DNA from: Kurthia zopfii
Lineage (GTDB): Bacteria; Bacillota; Bacilli; Bacillales_A; Planococcaceae
Length of the DNA: 64,000 nucleotides
NCBI RefSeq assembly: GCF_003143955.1
Contig: NZ_QFVS01000012.1
Coordinates: 1 to 64,000 of the forward strand
Direction of reading: 5' to 3'
The position numbers were made by a program, and so were the translations under genes. Under the pieces are notes generated by a model that did not search any database, had not been told where the DNA came from, and saw only the letters and a program-made list of their open reading frames with translations. Below, piece after piece: positions 57,039-64,000 of the stretch; positions within the stretch are counted from its first letter, which is position 1; each line of letters begins with the position of its first letter.

Positions 57039-58358
57039 ATGCCAAATCAATCACTATCATTAATGGGGAAAATTTCAGTAGGTTTCATGTTATTCGCGCT
57101 ATTTTTAGGAGCCGGTAACATCATCTTTCCTCCAGAACTAGGTCAAAAATCGGGTGAACATTTTGTCATCGCGATGATCGCATTTTTAATCACCGGTGTA
57201 GGATTACCTCTTTTAGGTGTCATTACTGTCGCAAAATCAGGTGGAGAGCTGCAAGATATGGCTGGTCGTGTAAGCCCTAAATTCGGCGTCATCTTCACAG
57301 CAATCGTGTACTTAGCAATCGGGCCATTCTTCGCAATGCCTCGTACAGGTACAGTATCATTTGAACTTGGCGTTAAACCTTACTTATCAGAAGCCACAGC
57401 AAACTCTGCATGGCCGCTAATCGCATTCTCAATCGTATTCTTCGGCATCACGCTATTCTTCGCATTGAAGCCAAGTCGCCTAATCGATACAGTTGGTAAA
57501 GTTTTAACACCAGCATTATTAATCGTAATCGGCGCATTAGCAGTAAAAGCATTCGTTACACCAATGGACGGACCGGGTAAAGCAATCGAAAACTACATTT
57601 CAAACCCATTCGGTGAAGGTTTCAAACAAGGTTACTTAACAATGGATTTCCTTGCTGCACTAGTATTCGGGATCGTAATTGTTCAAGCTTTAAAAGGTAA
57701 AAATATTACGCATCGCCCTACAGTTGTAAAAACGACAATTTTCGCTGCATTCATCGCAGCAATCGGTTTAGCTCTTGTCTACATTTCACTTGGCTACATA
57801 GGTTCATCATCAGTCCAATCAATTGGTTTCAGTGGTCAAGGTGCTGAAATCATTACGAAATCTGCATTTGAACTTTACGGAAACTTCGGGAATATTTTAA
57901 TTACAGCCGTAATCATTTTAGCTTGTTTAACAACATCAATTGGATTAATGACTGCTTCATCTGAATTCTTCCATAAAATCTTCCCATCTCTTTCTTATAA
58001 TAAGTGGGTTATTTTATTCGCAGTGTTCAGTACAGTCATCGCAAACTTTGGACTTTCTACTATTATTAAAGTATCGCTTCCTGTATTACTGGCGATTTAC
58101 CCATTAGCGATCGTATTAATGATCCTAGTGCTTGCGTCTAAATTATTCAATGATGCTCGCCCTGTATACGTTTGTGCATTGATCTTCACTGCATTCGTCA
58201 GCCTTTACGACGGACTGAAAGAAGCTGGTATTACGAATAAAGCATACGGTGATTTCTTAAATTCAATTCCACTTGCGCAATACAGCCTTGGTTGGTTAAT
58301 CCCAGCAGCAGTCGGCGCAATAATCGGCTATATTATTGTATTACTACGCAAGAAATAA
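57039..58358 (+). CDS. brnQ: Branched-chain amino acid:cation symporter BrnQ
   Basis: 439 residues, about 12 membrane segments. The family start SVGFMLFALFLGAGNIIFPPELGQ (in two adjacent blocks) and the IGPFFAMPRTGTVSFE segment are diagnostic of LIVCS transporters. It imports leucine, isoleucine and valine. AAAAAGGAG precedes the ATG, a CodY-like box lies upstream and a strong terminator follows. Confidence 0.95.
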   Translation: MPNQSLSLMGKISVGFMLFALFLGAGNIIFPPELGQKSGEHFVIAMIAFLITGVGLPLLGVITVAKSGGELQDMAGRVSPKFGVIFTAIVYLAIGPFFAMPRTGTVSFELGVKPYLSEATANSAWPLIAFSIVFFGITLFFALKPSRLIDTVGKVLTPALLIVIGALAVKAFVTPMDGPGKAIENYISNPFGEGFKQGYLTMDFLAALVFGIVIVQALKGKNITHRPTVVKTTIFAAFIAAIGLALVYISLGYIGSSSVQSIGFSGQGAEIITKSAFELYGNFGNILITAVIILACLTTSIGLMTASSEFFHKIFPSLSYNKWVILFAVFSTVIANFGLSTIIKVSLPVLLAIYPLAIVLMILVLASKLFNDARPVYVCALIFTAFVSLYDGLKEAGITNKAYGDFLNSIPLAQYSLGWLIPAAVGAIIGYIIVLLRKK

Positions 58359-58370
58359 CAATTTTTTATG

Positions 58371-58410
58371 ATAGACTAGAGGGCGTAAATACCCTTCTAG
58401 TCTATTTTTT
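58371..58410 (+). terminator. Terminator after brnQ
   Basis: ATAGACTAGAGGG pairs with CCCTTCTAGTCTAT around an 8-base loop, followed by T6. Confidence 0.92.
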
Positions 58411-58570
58411 TCTATCAAATCCCCCTTTTCTCTGCGACTTTAATAATCTGAATTTTACATCATTTCAGTTCTTTCGAAAAAGGGGTTGTATTCATCTCGA
58501 TATGTGATATATTTAATGCGATATTGATATGTATTCACAATTTAGACATATGAGAAAAGGACGTGAAACA

Positions 58571-60145
58571 ATGGATTCGCACAATCTATTGTCAACAGTA
58601 TTATTGACAATCATTGCATTAGTAATTATTATTCCAATCGTTTTTGCAATCGCTTTCTATTTGTTAGACCGCAAGCAAAAACAACACTCTATTCTACGTA
58701 ACTTCCCTGTATTAGGGCGTGTTCGTTACTTAACAGAGAAAATCGGGCCAGAGCTTCGTCAGTACTTATTCGACGATGACAACAAAGGTCGCCCATTCTC
58801 ACGTGAAGAATTCCTTCATGTCGTTTTACCAGGTAAGTATTTAGGAAGTGTCATTGGATTTGGTTCTAAACGTAACTTTGAGGAGGCTGGATTCTTCATC
58901 CGTAACGCTACTTTCACTAAACAAGTAGACGAGATGGTTGCAGACCAATCAAACCTTGTTAAAACTCAAAAGTATGTAATCGATCATGATGAATTATTCT
59001 CTCGTAAAGAACATACAGTTCCAGTAGATGCCAAACCATGGTTACTAACAGATGATAATGCTGTTGTACTCGGCCCAAATTGCCGCGAGCCATTCCGTGT
59101 TAAAGGGATGTTCGGACAATCAGCAATGAGTTATGGTGCATTAGGTAAAAACGCAATTACAGCTCTTTCAACAGGGATTGGTCAAGTACCAGGTTCTTGG
59201 ATGAATACAGGTGAAGGTGGCGTATCTCCCCATCACTTAGCTGGTGGCGCAGACTTAATCTCACAAATCGGTTCTGGATTATTCGGATACCGTACGCCAG
59301 ATGGTGAGTTCAGCTTCGAAAAATTAAAAGAAAAAGCTGCAATCCCTCAAGTAAAAGCTTTCGAACTTAAATTAGCGCAAGGTGCAAAAACGCGTGGTGG
59401 ACACGTTGAAGGTGATAAAGTAACACCTGAAATCGCTGAAATCCGTGGCGTTGAAGTTGGTAAAACAATCAACTCACCAAACCGCTTCCGTCAATTTAAT
59501 GACTACCCTTCTCTATTCAACTTCATCGATCAAATTCGTGAAGCTGGTGGATTACCAGTTGGGATTAAAATCGTAGTCGGTAGCCCAGAAGACGCTGACT
59601 CACTAGCTCGTTACATGGCTGAATCTGGTCAACACCCAGACTTCATCTCAATCGATGGTGCTGAAGGTGGTACAGGTGCTACATACCAAGACTTAGCAGA
59701 TAGTGTTGGTTTACCACTTTACTCTGGTTTACCTCTATTACAAGAAGCTCTAGTACGTCATGGTGTACGTGATAAAGTGAAAATCATCGCAGCAGGTAAG
59801 ATTATCACTGCTGACCGTGCAGCCGTTACATTAGCAATGGGCGCAGACTTAATCTACATCGCTCGTGGATTCATGATGTCAGTTGGTTGTATTATGGCCG
59901 CTAAATGTCATACGAATGAATGTCCAGCTGGTGTTGCGACAACTGATCCTAAGTTACAAAACGGTCTAATCGTAGACGAGAAGAAATACCGTGTATCAAA
60001 CTACATCTTAAACTTACGTGAAGGTCTATACCGTGTTGCAGCTTCTGCAGGCGTTGATTGCCCTACTAAGTTAACTAAAGAGAACATCGTTTATAAAGAC
60101 AACCTAGGTCGTGTTTATACAATGGATGAACTACAAGCTAAATAA
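58571..60145 (+). CDS. FMN-binding glutamate synthase family protein (YerD-like)
   Basis: 524 residues from ATG 58571 (AAAGGA upstream); B. subtilis YerD is 525. One N-terminal membrane segment (about 8-30), then a GltS central-type FMN barrel: GPNCREPFRVKGMFGQSAMS, INSPNRFRQFNDYPSLFNFI, the ISIDGAEGGTGATYQD loop and IIAAGKIITADRAAVTLAMG. A Cys cluster at CIMAAKCHTNECPAGVATTD should bind an Fe-S centre. It lacks the amidotransferase domain of true GltB, so its substrate is uncertain. Membrane attachment is inferred. Confidence 0.92.
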   Translation: MDSHNLLSTVLLTIIALVIIIPIVFAIAFYLLDRKQKQHSILRNFPVLGRVRYLTEKIGPELRQYLFDDDNKGRPFSREEFLHVVLPGKYLGSVIGFGSKRNFEEAGFFIRNATFTKQVDEMVADQSNLVKTQKYVIDHDELFSRKEHTVPVDAKPWLLTDDNAVVLGPNCREPFRVKGMFGQSAMSYGALGKNAITALSTGIGQVPGSWMNTGEGGVSPHHLAGGADLISQIGSGLFGYRTPDGEFSFEKLKEKAAIPQVKAFELKLAQGAKTRGGHVEGDKVTPEIAEIRGVEVGKTINSPNRFRQFNDYPSLFNFIDQIREAGGLPVGIKIVVGSPEDADSLARYMAESGQHPDFISIDGAEGGTGATYQDLADSVGLPLYSGLPLLQEALVRHGVRDKVKIIAAGKIITADRAAVTLAMGADLIYIARGFMMSVGCIMAAKCHTNECPAGVATTDPKLQNGLIVDEKKYRVSNYILNLREGLYRVAASAGVDCPTKLTKENIVYKDNLGRVYTMDELQAK

Positions 60146-60151
60146 TGTATT

Positions 60152-60189
60152 CAAAAGGACTTCAACGATACTGTTGAAGTCCTTTTTTA
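60152..60189 (+). terminator. Terminator after the yerD-like gene
   Basis: AAAAGGACTTCAAC pairs with GTTGAAGTCCTTTT across GATACT, then TTAT. Confidence 0.92.
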
Positions 60190-60803
60190 TGGGTTTTATT
60201 ATATATGTTGGTGTCTTCAAACAATTCACGTTGCAGCTTACAAATAGATCACGATCAAGTAAAAATCGTTTCTAGTAAATTCTCCATTTCGCGCACTGCC
60301 CTATTCTTTTTCCTCAACATGCGATTTTTCGAACAACAATTATAATAGAAGAAACTCAAAATTTCGATTTCAAATTGAAATATGTATTATCTGGAAAAAT
60401 GTATTCATATGATTCTACTATACTAAGTAGGTTAATAATGAAATTGTACTTCTTATTGATATTTAGAAAAATAAAAGATTTATTTAACAAAAATTACAAT
60501 AAACAGTTCAAAAGACCTGTTATATACTAAGAATTTCACTTTATTCTTCCAAATTTAAACCACTATCTATAATCTGTACTAAATATCATTGCGATAATAT
60601 TTCTGTTTCACACCGTACACGTTTTAGCCATTTTTTAAGAGGTTTCCAATACTTTTTTACTATGATAAAATTAGCTTTGAATTAAGCATATTAGACTAGC
60701 GAAACAGTATTTCGTAATATAGAAAATAGCCGTTTTGTTTAAAATCAGTTTATAAAGGTATTTATTCCATGATAAGACAATTACAACAAGGAGCGTGAGT
60801 AGG
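60190..60803. other. 614-bp gene-free region upstream of the LysM hydrolase
   Basis: AT-rich, stops in all frames, no ribosome-site-preceded open frame. It presumably carries the promoter and leader of the LysM-NlpC/P60 gene. I looked for WalR-type direct repeats and found no in-phase pair. Confidence 0.6.
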
Positions 60804-62087
60804 ATGAAAAAATCATTGTATACTGCTGTTGCGATCGGTGCAGCACTGTTTGTAGCCAATCACGACGACGCGGAAGCCAGCACCAAATCATATACTGTTA
60901 AAGGTGGCGACAATCTTTCTGCCATCGCAAATAAATATGGCACGACTGTGTCGAATATTAAGCAAATAAATAATCTGAAAAGCGATATGATCTATGTTGG
61001 ACAGACGCTTAAATTGTCTGGTAAAAAAATTACAACTTCATCTTCTTCATCTAAACCATCAAAACCATCTAATAATTCAAACGCTACAAACTCATATACA
61101 GTTAAAAATGGCGATTATTTATATGCCATTGCAACGAAATTCGATTTAACCGTTTCACAAATCCGTGAAATTAATAATTTGAAGACAAATGTTCTTTATG
61201 TAGGCCAAAAACTTAAAGTGTCCGGTAAAGCATCTGTTTCTAAACCAAAACCGAAACCAAATCAATCTACAGGTGGTTCTTCAACCACAACAAATAATTC
61301 CGCATCTACATACACTGTAAAGAGCGGCGATTACTTGTCAAAAATCGGTGCGAAATTTAATATTTCTGTCGCTCAAATTAAAGACTTAAATAATCTTTCA
61401 AGTGACATGATTCACGTTGGGCAGGTTTTAAAAGTGTCTGGCAAAGCTAGTTCAAAGCCATCTACTTCAAAACCGAATCCGATACCGAATAAAAAACCAT
61501 CCACGAATCAAGGTTCGTCTTCATCATCTTCTACTTATAAAGTACAAAGTGGTGACTACTTATCTAAAATCGCAGCTAAATTCGGCACAACCGTGGCAAA
61601 AATTAAGCAGCTCAATGGTCTTCAAAGCGAAATGATTCACGTTGGGCAAGTGTTGAAGGTTAAAGGAACGGCTACTACGCCGAACAAGCCTAGTGGTGGT
61701 GGAACGGTCCAAGTTGGTAAACCATCAGCCAATGCCGGCAGTCTGATTGGCAATGCGAAGAAATTCATCGGTGTACCATATGCATGGGCTGGATCTAATC
61801 CAAACGGCTTCGACTGCTCTGGTTACATCTATTACACATTCAATATGTCTGGCAAGTCTATTCCCCGTGTAAACGCGAAAGGCTACCATGCACTTGCGAC
61901 GAAAATCAATAACCCTAGTCCTGGCGATATTGTATTCTTCGCAGGAACTTATACAACAGGTATTAGCCACTTAGGAATTTACTTGGGCAACGGACAATTC
62001 ATCCACGCAGGAAATGATGGCGTAGAAATTTCTAGCTTAAATCAAGGTTATTGGAAAAATCATTTTTCAAGTTACGGAAGATTTTAA
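60804..62087 (+). CDS. Secreted peptidoglycan endopeptidase, four LysM plus NlpC/P60
   Basis: 427 residues from ATG 60804; GTG 60795 is in frame but only one base from AAGGAG. A signal peptide ends near AEA (residue 26). Four LysM repeats follow, each with a YxVxxGDxLxxIA-type core (starts near residues 30, 94, 168 and 247), separated by Ser/Pro/Lys linkers. The C-terminal NlpC/P60 domain (about 308-427) has the catalytic Cys in [13 protein letters not shown] and His in [12 protein letters not shown]-endopeptidase of the LytE/LytF/CwlS type, acting in the wall at septa and poles. The exact counterpart is unclear. Confidence 0.93.
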   Translation: MKKSLYTAVAIGAALFVANHDDAEASTKSYTVKGGDNLSAIANKYGTTVSNIKQINNLKSDMIYVGQTLKLSGKKITTSSSSSKPSKPSNNSNATNSYTVKNGDYLYAIATKFDLTVSQIREINNLKTNVLYVGQKLKVSGKASVSKPKPKPNQSTGGSSTTTNNSASTYTVKSGDYLSKIGAKFNISVAQIKDLNNLSSDMIHVGQVLKVSGKASSKPSTSKPNPIPNKKPSTNQGSSSSSSTYKVQSGDYLSKIAAKFGTTVAKIKQLNGLQSEMIHVGQVLKVKGTATTPNKPSGGGTVQVGKPSANAGSLIGNAKKFIGVPYAWAGSNPNGFDCSGYIYYTFNMSGKSIPRVNAKGYHALATKINNPSPGDIVFFAGTYTTGISHLGIYLGNGQFIHAGNDGVEISSLNQGYWKNHFSSYGRF

Positions 62088-62106
62088 TTAAATAAAGTGT
62101 TTTTAT

Positions 62107-62141
62107 GAGCCAATTCGAAATAATGAATTGGTTCTTTTTTT
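62107..62141 (+). terminator. Terminator after the LysM hydrolase
   Basis: GAGCCAATTC pairs with GAATTGGTTC (one G-T pair) around an 8-base loop, then T7. Confidence 0.9.
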
Positions 62142-62272
62142 CGCTCTTTTACAAACTGTCATAATCAAAAAGTAGTTTTTTCACTATTTATCGGTATTTT
62201 CTGGCTATTTCTGTGGATAATTCTCCAATCGGCTGATTATTTTATACAACTTATGTCTTAATAACCGTTCTG

Positions 62273-62300
62273 TGTAATATAACTGTAATGTAACTGTAAC
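62273..62300 (+). promoter_or_regulatory. Triple WalR-type box upstream of the SH3-NlpC/P60 gene
   Basis: TGTAAT-N5-TGTAAT-N5-TGTAAC: three hexamers in phase at 11-base steps, each fitting TGTWAH. The WalR (YycF) box is TGTWAH-N5-TGTWAH, so this makes two overlapping boxes. WalRK controls wall hydrolases in Firmicutes, which fits the gene 117 bases downstream. The rest of 62142-62416 shows nothing else. Confidence 0.75.
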
Positions 62301-62416
62301 TGAAAACGCCTTGTTCTAATTGCCAATTTTTTATAAAGTAGTACTTAGTTAAACATTACATATCGAACTTAAAAAAACTTATCATAAAAAAACAAATTTA
62401 TTGGAGGAATTAATTC

Positions 62417-63106
62417 ATGTTAAAGAAATTAGTAATCTCAGCAATCGCTACAGGTGCAATCGCATTATCATCAGTATTCGGTACAACTACAGAGGCTTCA
62501 GCTGCTACTGCAACGAACTACAACACAACTAAGTACGTATCTTCATACGACGGTTCATTAAACGTTCGTGCATCTGCGTCAGCTAGCTCTAAATTAGTTG
62601 TAACTGTTAAAAACAACGCAAAAGTATCTACTTCTAAAAAACAAGTTAAAAACGGTACTACTTGGGTTTACGGTACAGTTAAAGGTCAATCTGGTTGGAT
62701 GAACGCGAAATACCTTTCAAGCAAAAAAGTTAAAAAGACTTCAAATGCTAACGGTTCTGCATTAATTTCTTACGGCGCTAGATTCCAAGGCGTTCCTTAC
62801 GTATGGGGCGGTACAACTCCTCGTGGGTTCGACTGTTCAGGTTTCACTGGCTATGTTTACAAAAACGTAACTGGTAAAACTCTTCCACGTACAAGTGGCG
62901 CTCAATATGCAGCTTCTAAAAAGATTTCTCGTAGCCAATTACAAGTCGGCGATTTAATTTTCTACTCAGTAGGATCTAGCCGTATTACACACGTAGCTCT
63001 TTACGCTGGTAATGGTCAAGTATTACACGCAGCAGGTTCTAAAGTACATTACCAATCAATGTACACTTACTGGGATCGTTACGAAGTAGGTTACGGTCGC
63101 TACTAA
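62417..63106 (+). CDS. Secreted SH3b plus NlpC/P60 peptidoglycan hydrolase
   Basis: 229 residues. A signal peptide (MLKKLVISAIATG..., cleavage near ASA at residue 31). A bacterial SH3 domain (about 40-98) starts SSYDGSLNVRASASASSKLV and ends SGWMNAKYLS. The NlpC/P60 domain (about 110-229) has Cys in RGFDCSGFTGYVY and His in ITHVALYAGNGQ, ending VGYGRY. Likely D,L-endopeptidase. GGAGG lies ten bases before the ATG. Codon use is regular and biased to A/T-ending or C-ending preferred codons, hinting at high expression. Confidence 0.94.
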   Translation: MLKKLVISAIATGAIALSSVFGTTTEASAATATNYNTTKYVSSYDGSLNVRASASASSKLVVTVKNNAKVSTSKKQVKNGTTWVYGTVKGQSGWMNAKYLSSKKVKKTSNANGSALISYGARFQGVPYVWGGTTPRGFDCSGFTGYVYKNVTGKTLPRTSGAQYAASKKISRSQLQVGDLIFYSVGSSRITHVALYAGNGQVLHAAGSKVHYQSMYTYWDRYEVGYGRY

Positions 63107-63149
63107 GACCGAATTACTTTTCAACAATCTTCAACTAAATTTGTTTATT

Positions 63150-63182
63150 ACAGCTTAGACTTCGGTCTGGGCTGTTTTTTAT
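63150..63182 (+). terminator. Terminator after the SH3-NlpC/P60 gene
   Basis: ACAGC-TT-AGAC closes a TTCG tetraloop with GTCT-GG-GCTGT, then T6. Confidence 0.88.
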
Positions 63183-63382
63183 TGGCCCTTTTTTAGAGCC
63201 AATCTCATATGCTGGTATCACTACTTCCACACACAACAACATTTTGCGTCTAAAGAAATCAATGTTCTTCCCCTCTCTCCACACTAATCAATATCGAAGG
63301 AAATAACGAGGTCTCCTATTGAAAAACAAGTGGTGGCAATTCGTTATTTCTGAATGTAGGAATAAAAGATAAGGGCAAGGAA

Positions 63383-63413
63383 AAAAGCTGAAATCAAATG
63401 ATTTCAGCTTTTT
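63383..63413. terminator. Bidirectional terminator-like hairpin
   Basis: AAAAGCTGAAATC and GATTTCAGCTTTT pair perfectly around AAAT, with A/T tracts on both sides. No gene ends nearby on either strand apart from 63106. Confidence 0.75.
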
Positions 63414-63434
63414 GTGTGGGTTATTTGCGAGAAG

Positions 63435-63613
63435 GGCTTTCTTCTCGGGTTTTAGTGTCTAGTTACAAATGCTATATACTTTGGGATACTTCAGGTTTTC
63501 GAGTCCTTCTCAGGTTTAGTCACTTCGAAAGGCTTTCTTCTCGGGTTTTAGTGTCTAGTTACAAATGCTATATACTTTGGGATACTTCAGGTTTTCGAGT
63601 CCTTCTCAGGTTT
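63435..63613. repeat. Two identical 83-bp direct repeats, period 96
   Basis: 63435-63517 and 63531-63613 are identical by eye, each starting GGCTTTCTTCTCGGGTTTTA and ending CTCAGGTTT; the 13-base spacer is TAGTCACTTCGAAA-like. A GAGTCACTTCGAAA copy of the spacer recurs at 63643-63656. Open frames through it are by-products. It resembles dispersed intergenic repeats of Bacillaceae; only two full copies are seen here. Confidence 0.85.
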
Positions 63614-63680
63614 TGGTGTCCAGCTTGTTCCACTACTCTCTTTGAGTCACTTCGAAAACTCGGGGAAAAGTGATGGTGCG

Positions 63681-63864
63681 TTTACTTTTCCTTCGTTTCC
63701 TCCAGTGCTCTCGAGAGTCCCGAGTGGAAACGCTTTTCGAGTTTACTTTCGTTTCAAACCTTGCAGTACCCTCGTATATGATCGAGCATTTTTCACTTTT
63801 CGCTTTTACTTTTCCTTCGTTTTCTGCAGTGCTCTCGAGATAAACAAGCCACCTCCGCTTTTCG
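63681..63864. repeat. Degenerate tandem array, three units of about 62 bp
   Basis: Units start at TTTACTTT at 63681, 63742 and 63805. Units 1 and 3 share a 36-base block (TTTACTTTTCCTTCGTTT... GTGCTCTCGAGA) with two differences; unit 2 is more diverged (CAGTACCCTCG). Each unit ends near CTTTTCG. Confidence 0.65.
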
Positions 63865-63883
63865 TTTTTCACTTTTCTTTAAG

Positions 63884-63914
63884 AAAAAGGCTTCAGCAAA
63901 TGCTGAAGCCTTTC
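63884..63914. terminator. Terminator-like hairpin near the window end
   Basis: AAAGGCTTCAGC pairs with GCTGAAGCCTTT around AAAT. It could end a gene coming from beyond the window edge on the minus strand. Confidence 0.75.
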
Positions 63915-64000
63915 ATTGTGGCTCTTTGTCAAATAACGTTGGTGAGAGTTTTCAATTGAATAAAAATCGATTGGTTTGAGCGAGATCACTTTTCATTTAT

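Larger units (their letters stand above)
63183..63998. other. Gene-free, repeat-rich end of the window
   Basis: No convincing gene. It holds a 10-bp inverted repeat (GAAATAACGA 63300-63309 with TCGTTATTTC 63341-63350), a terminator-like hairpin (63383-63413), a 96-bp-period direct repeat, a degenerate 62-bp tandem array and a last hairpin (63884-63914). Confidence 0.7.

Noticed and set aside
60671-60859. Minus-strand frame over the LysM gene start
   Set aside because: It overlaps the signal peptide region of a clear gene in antisense and has no supporting site.
63435-63613. Possible CRISPR array
   Set aside because: Only two long identical copies with a 13-base gap, no spacers of constant length and no cas genes in the window.
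63398-63673. Open frame of 91 residues through the direct repeats
   Set aside because: It exists only because the 96-bp period is a multiple of three and both copies lack stops; no ribosome site and no protein-like composition.

Overview
The window is a low-GC Gram-positive chromosome segment. It most resembles the Bacillales, probably the Planococcaceae/Caryophanaceae (Kurthia, Rummeliibacillus, Solibacillus or Lysinibacillus-like). This rests on strong AGGAGG-type ribosome binding sites, sigma-D-type flagellar promoters, and a gene order that follows the Bacillus subtilis degS-to-uvrA arc: degSU, degV, comF, flgMNKL, yviE, fliW, csrA, hag, flaG, fliDST, hpf, secA, prfB, uvrBA. I cannot name the genus from the sequence alone. 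I see no rRNA, tRNA or CRISPR.

Layout. 1-128 is the probable right end of an IS200/IS605-type element. 313-8681 holds a yvlB-like gene, uvrA, uvrB (with a LexA-like box), an IDEAL-domain protein, comK (+ strand) and prfB with its programmed +1 frameshift. 8757-12257 is secA and hpf. 12389-17656 is a PilZ protein and a 1583-residue secreted repeat protein of unknown function, divergent from fliB (17808-18992). 19037-22400 is fliT-fliS-fliD-flaG. 22455-37765 is a flagellin glycosylation island: pseB, pseH, pseF, pseG, pseI and pseC, with a Maf-type glycosyltransferase at each end. In its middle is a seven-gene cassette (SDR, split transketolase, acyl carrier protein, AMP ligase, LuxE-like, LuxC-like). 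37917-47385 contains two flagellins, csrA, fliW, yviE, flgL, flgK, flgN, flgM, yvyF, comFC and comFA. 47518-51252 is degV, a lipoprotein, degU and degS. From 51444 come envelope and metabolic genes: yvyE, an LCP enzyme, tagO, a chemoreceptor, brnQ, a YerD-type glutamate-synthase-like protein and two NlpC/P60 hydrolases. The last 0.8 kb is gene-free and repeat-rich.

How it fits together. The centre is a flagellar filament factory. FlgM, CsrA-FliW, two flagellins, their chaperone and cap (FliS, FliD), lysine methylation (FliB) and pseudaminic-acid glycosylation (Pse enzymes and Maf) lie within 30 kb. Sigma-D-like elements precede flgM, both flagellins, fliB and, more weakly, flaG, maf2 and the giant secreted protein.

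Main points for a second look. (a) The acyl/thiamin-diphosphate cassette inside the pse operon suggests a decorated or chain-extended nonulosonic acid. (b) A previously unannotated, internally deleted pseH relic lies between luxC and pseF and records how that cassette was inserted. (c) The giant repeat protein has a sigma-D-like promoter and a PilZ neighbour. (d) The two flagellins share 472 identical base pairs that include a CsrA-type leader. (e) Three WalR-type hexamers in phase precede the last cell-wall hydrolase.
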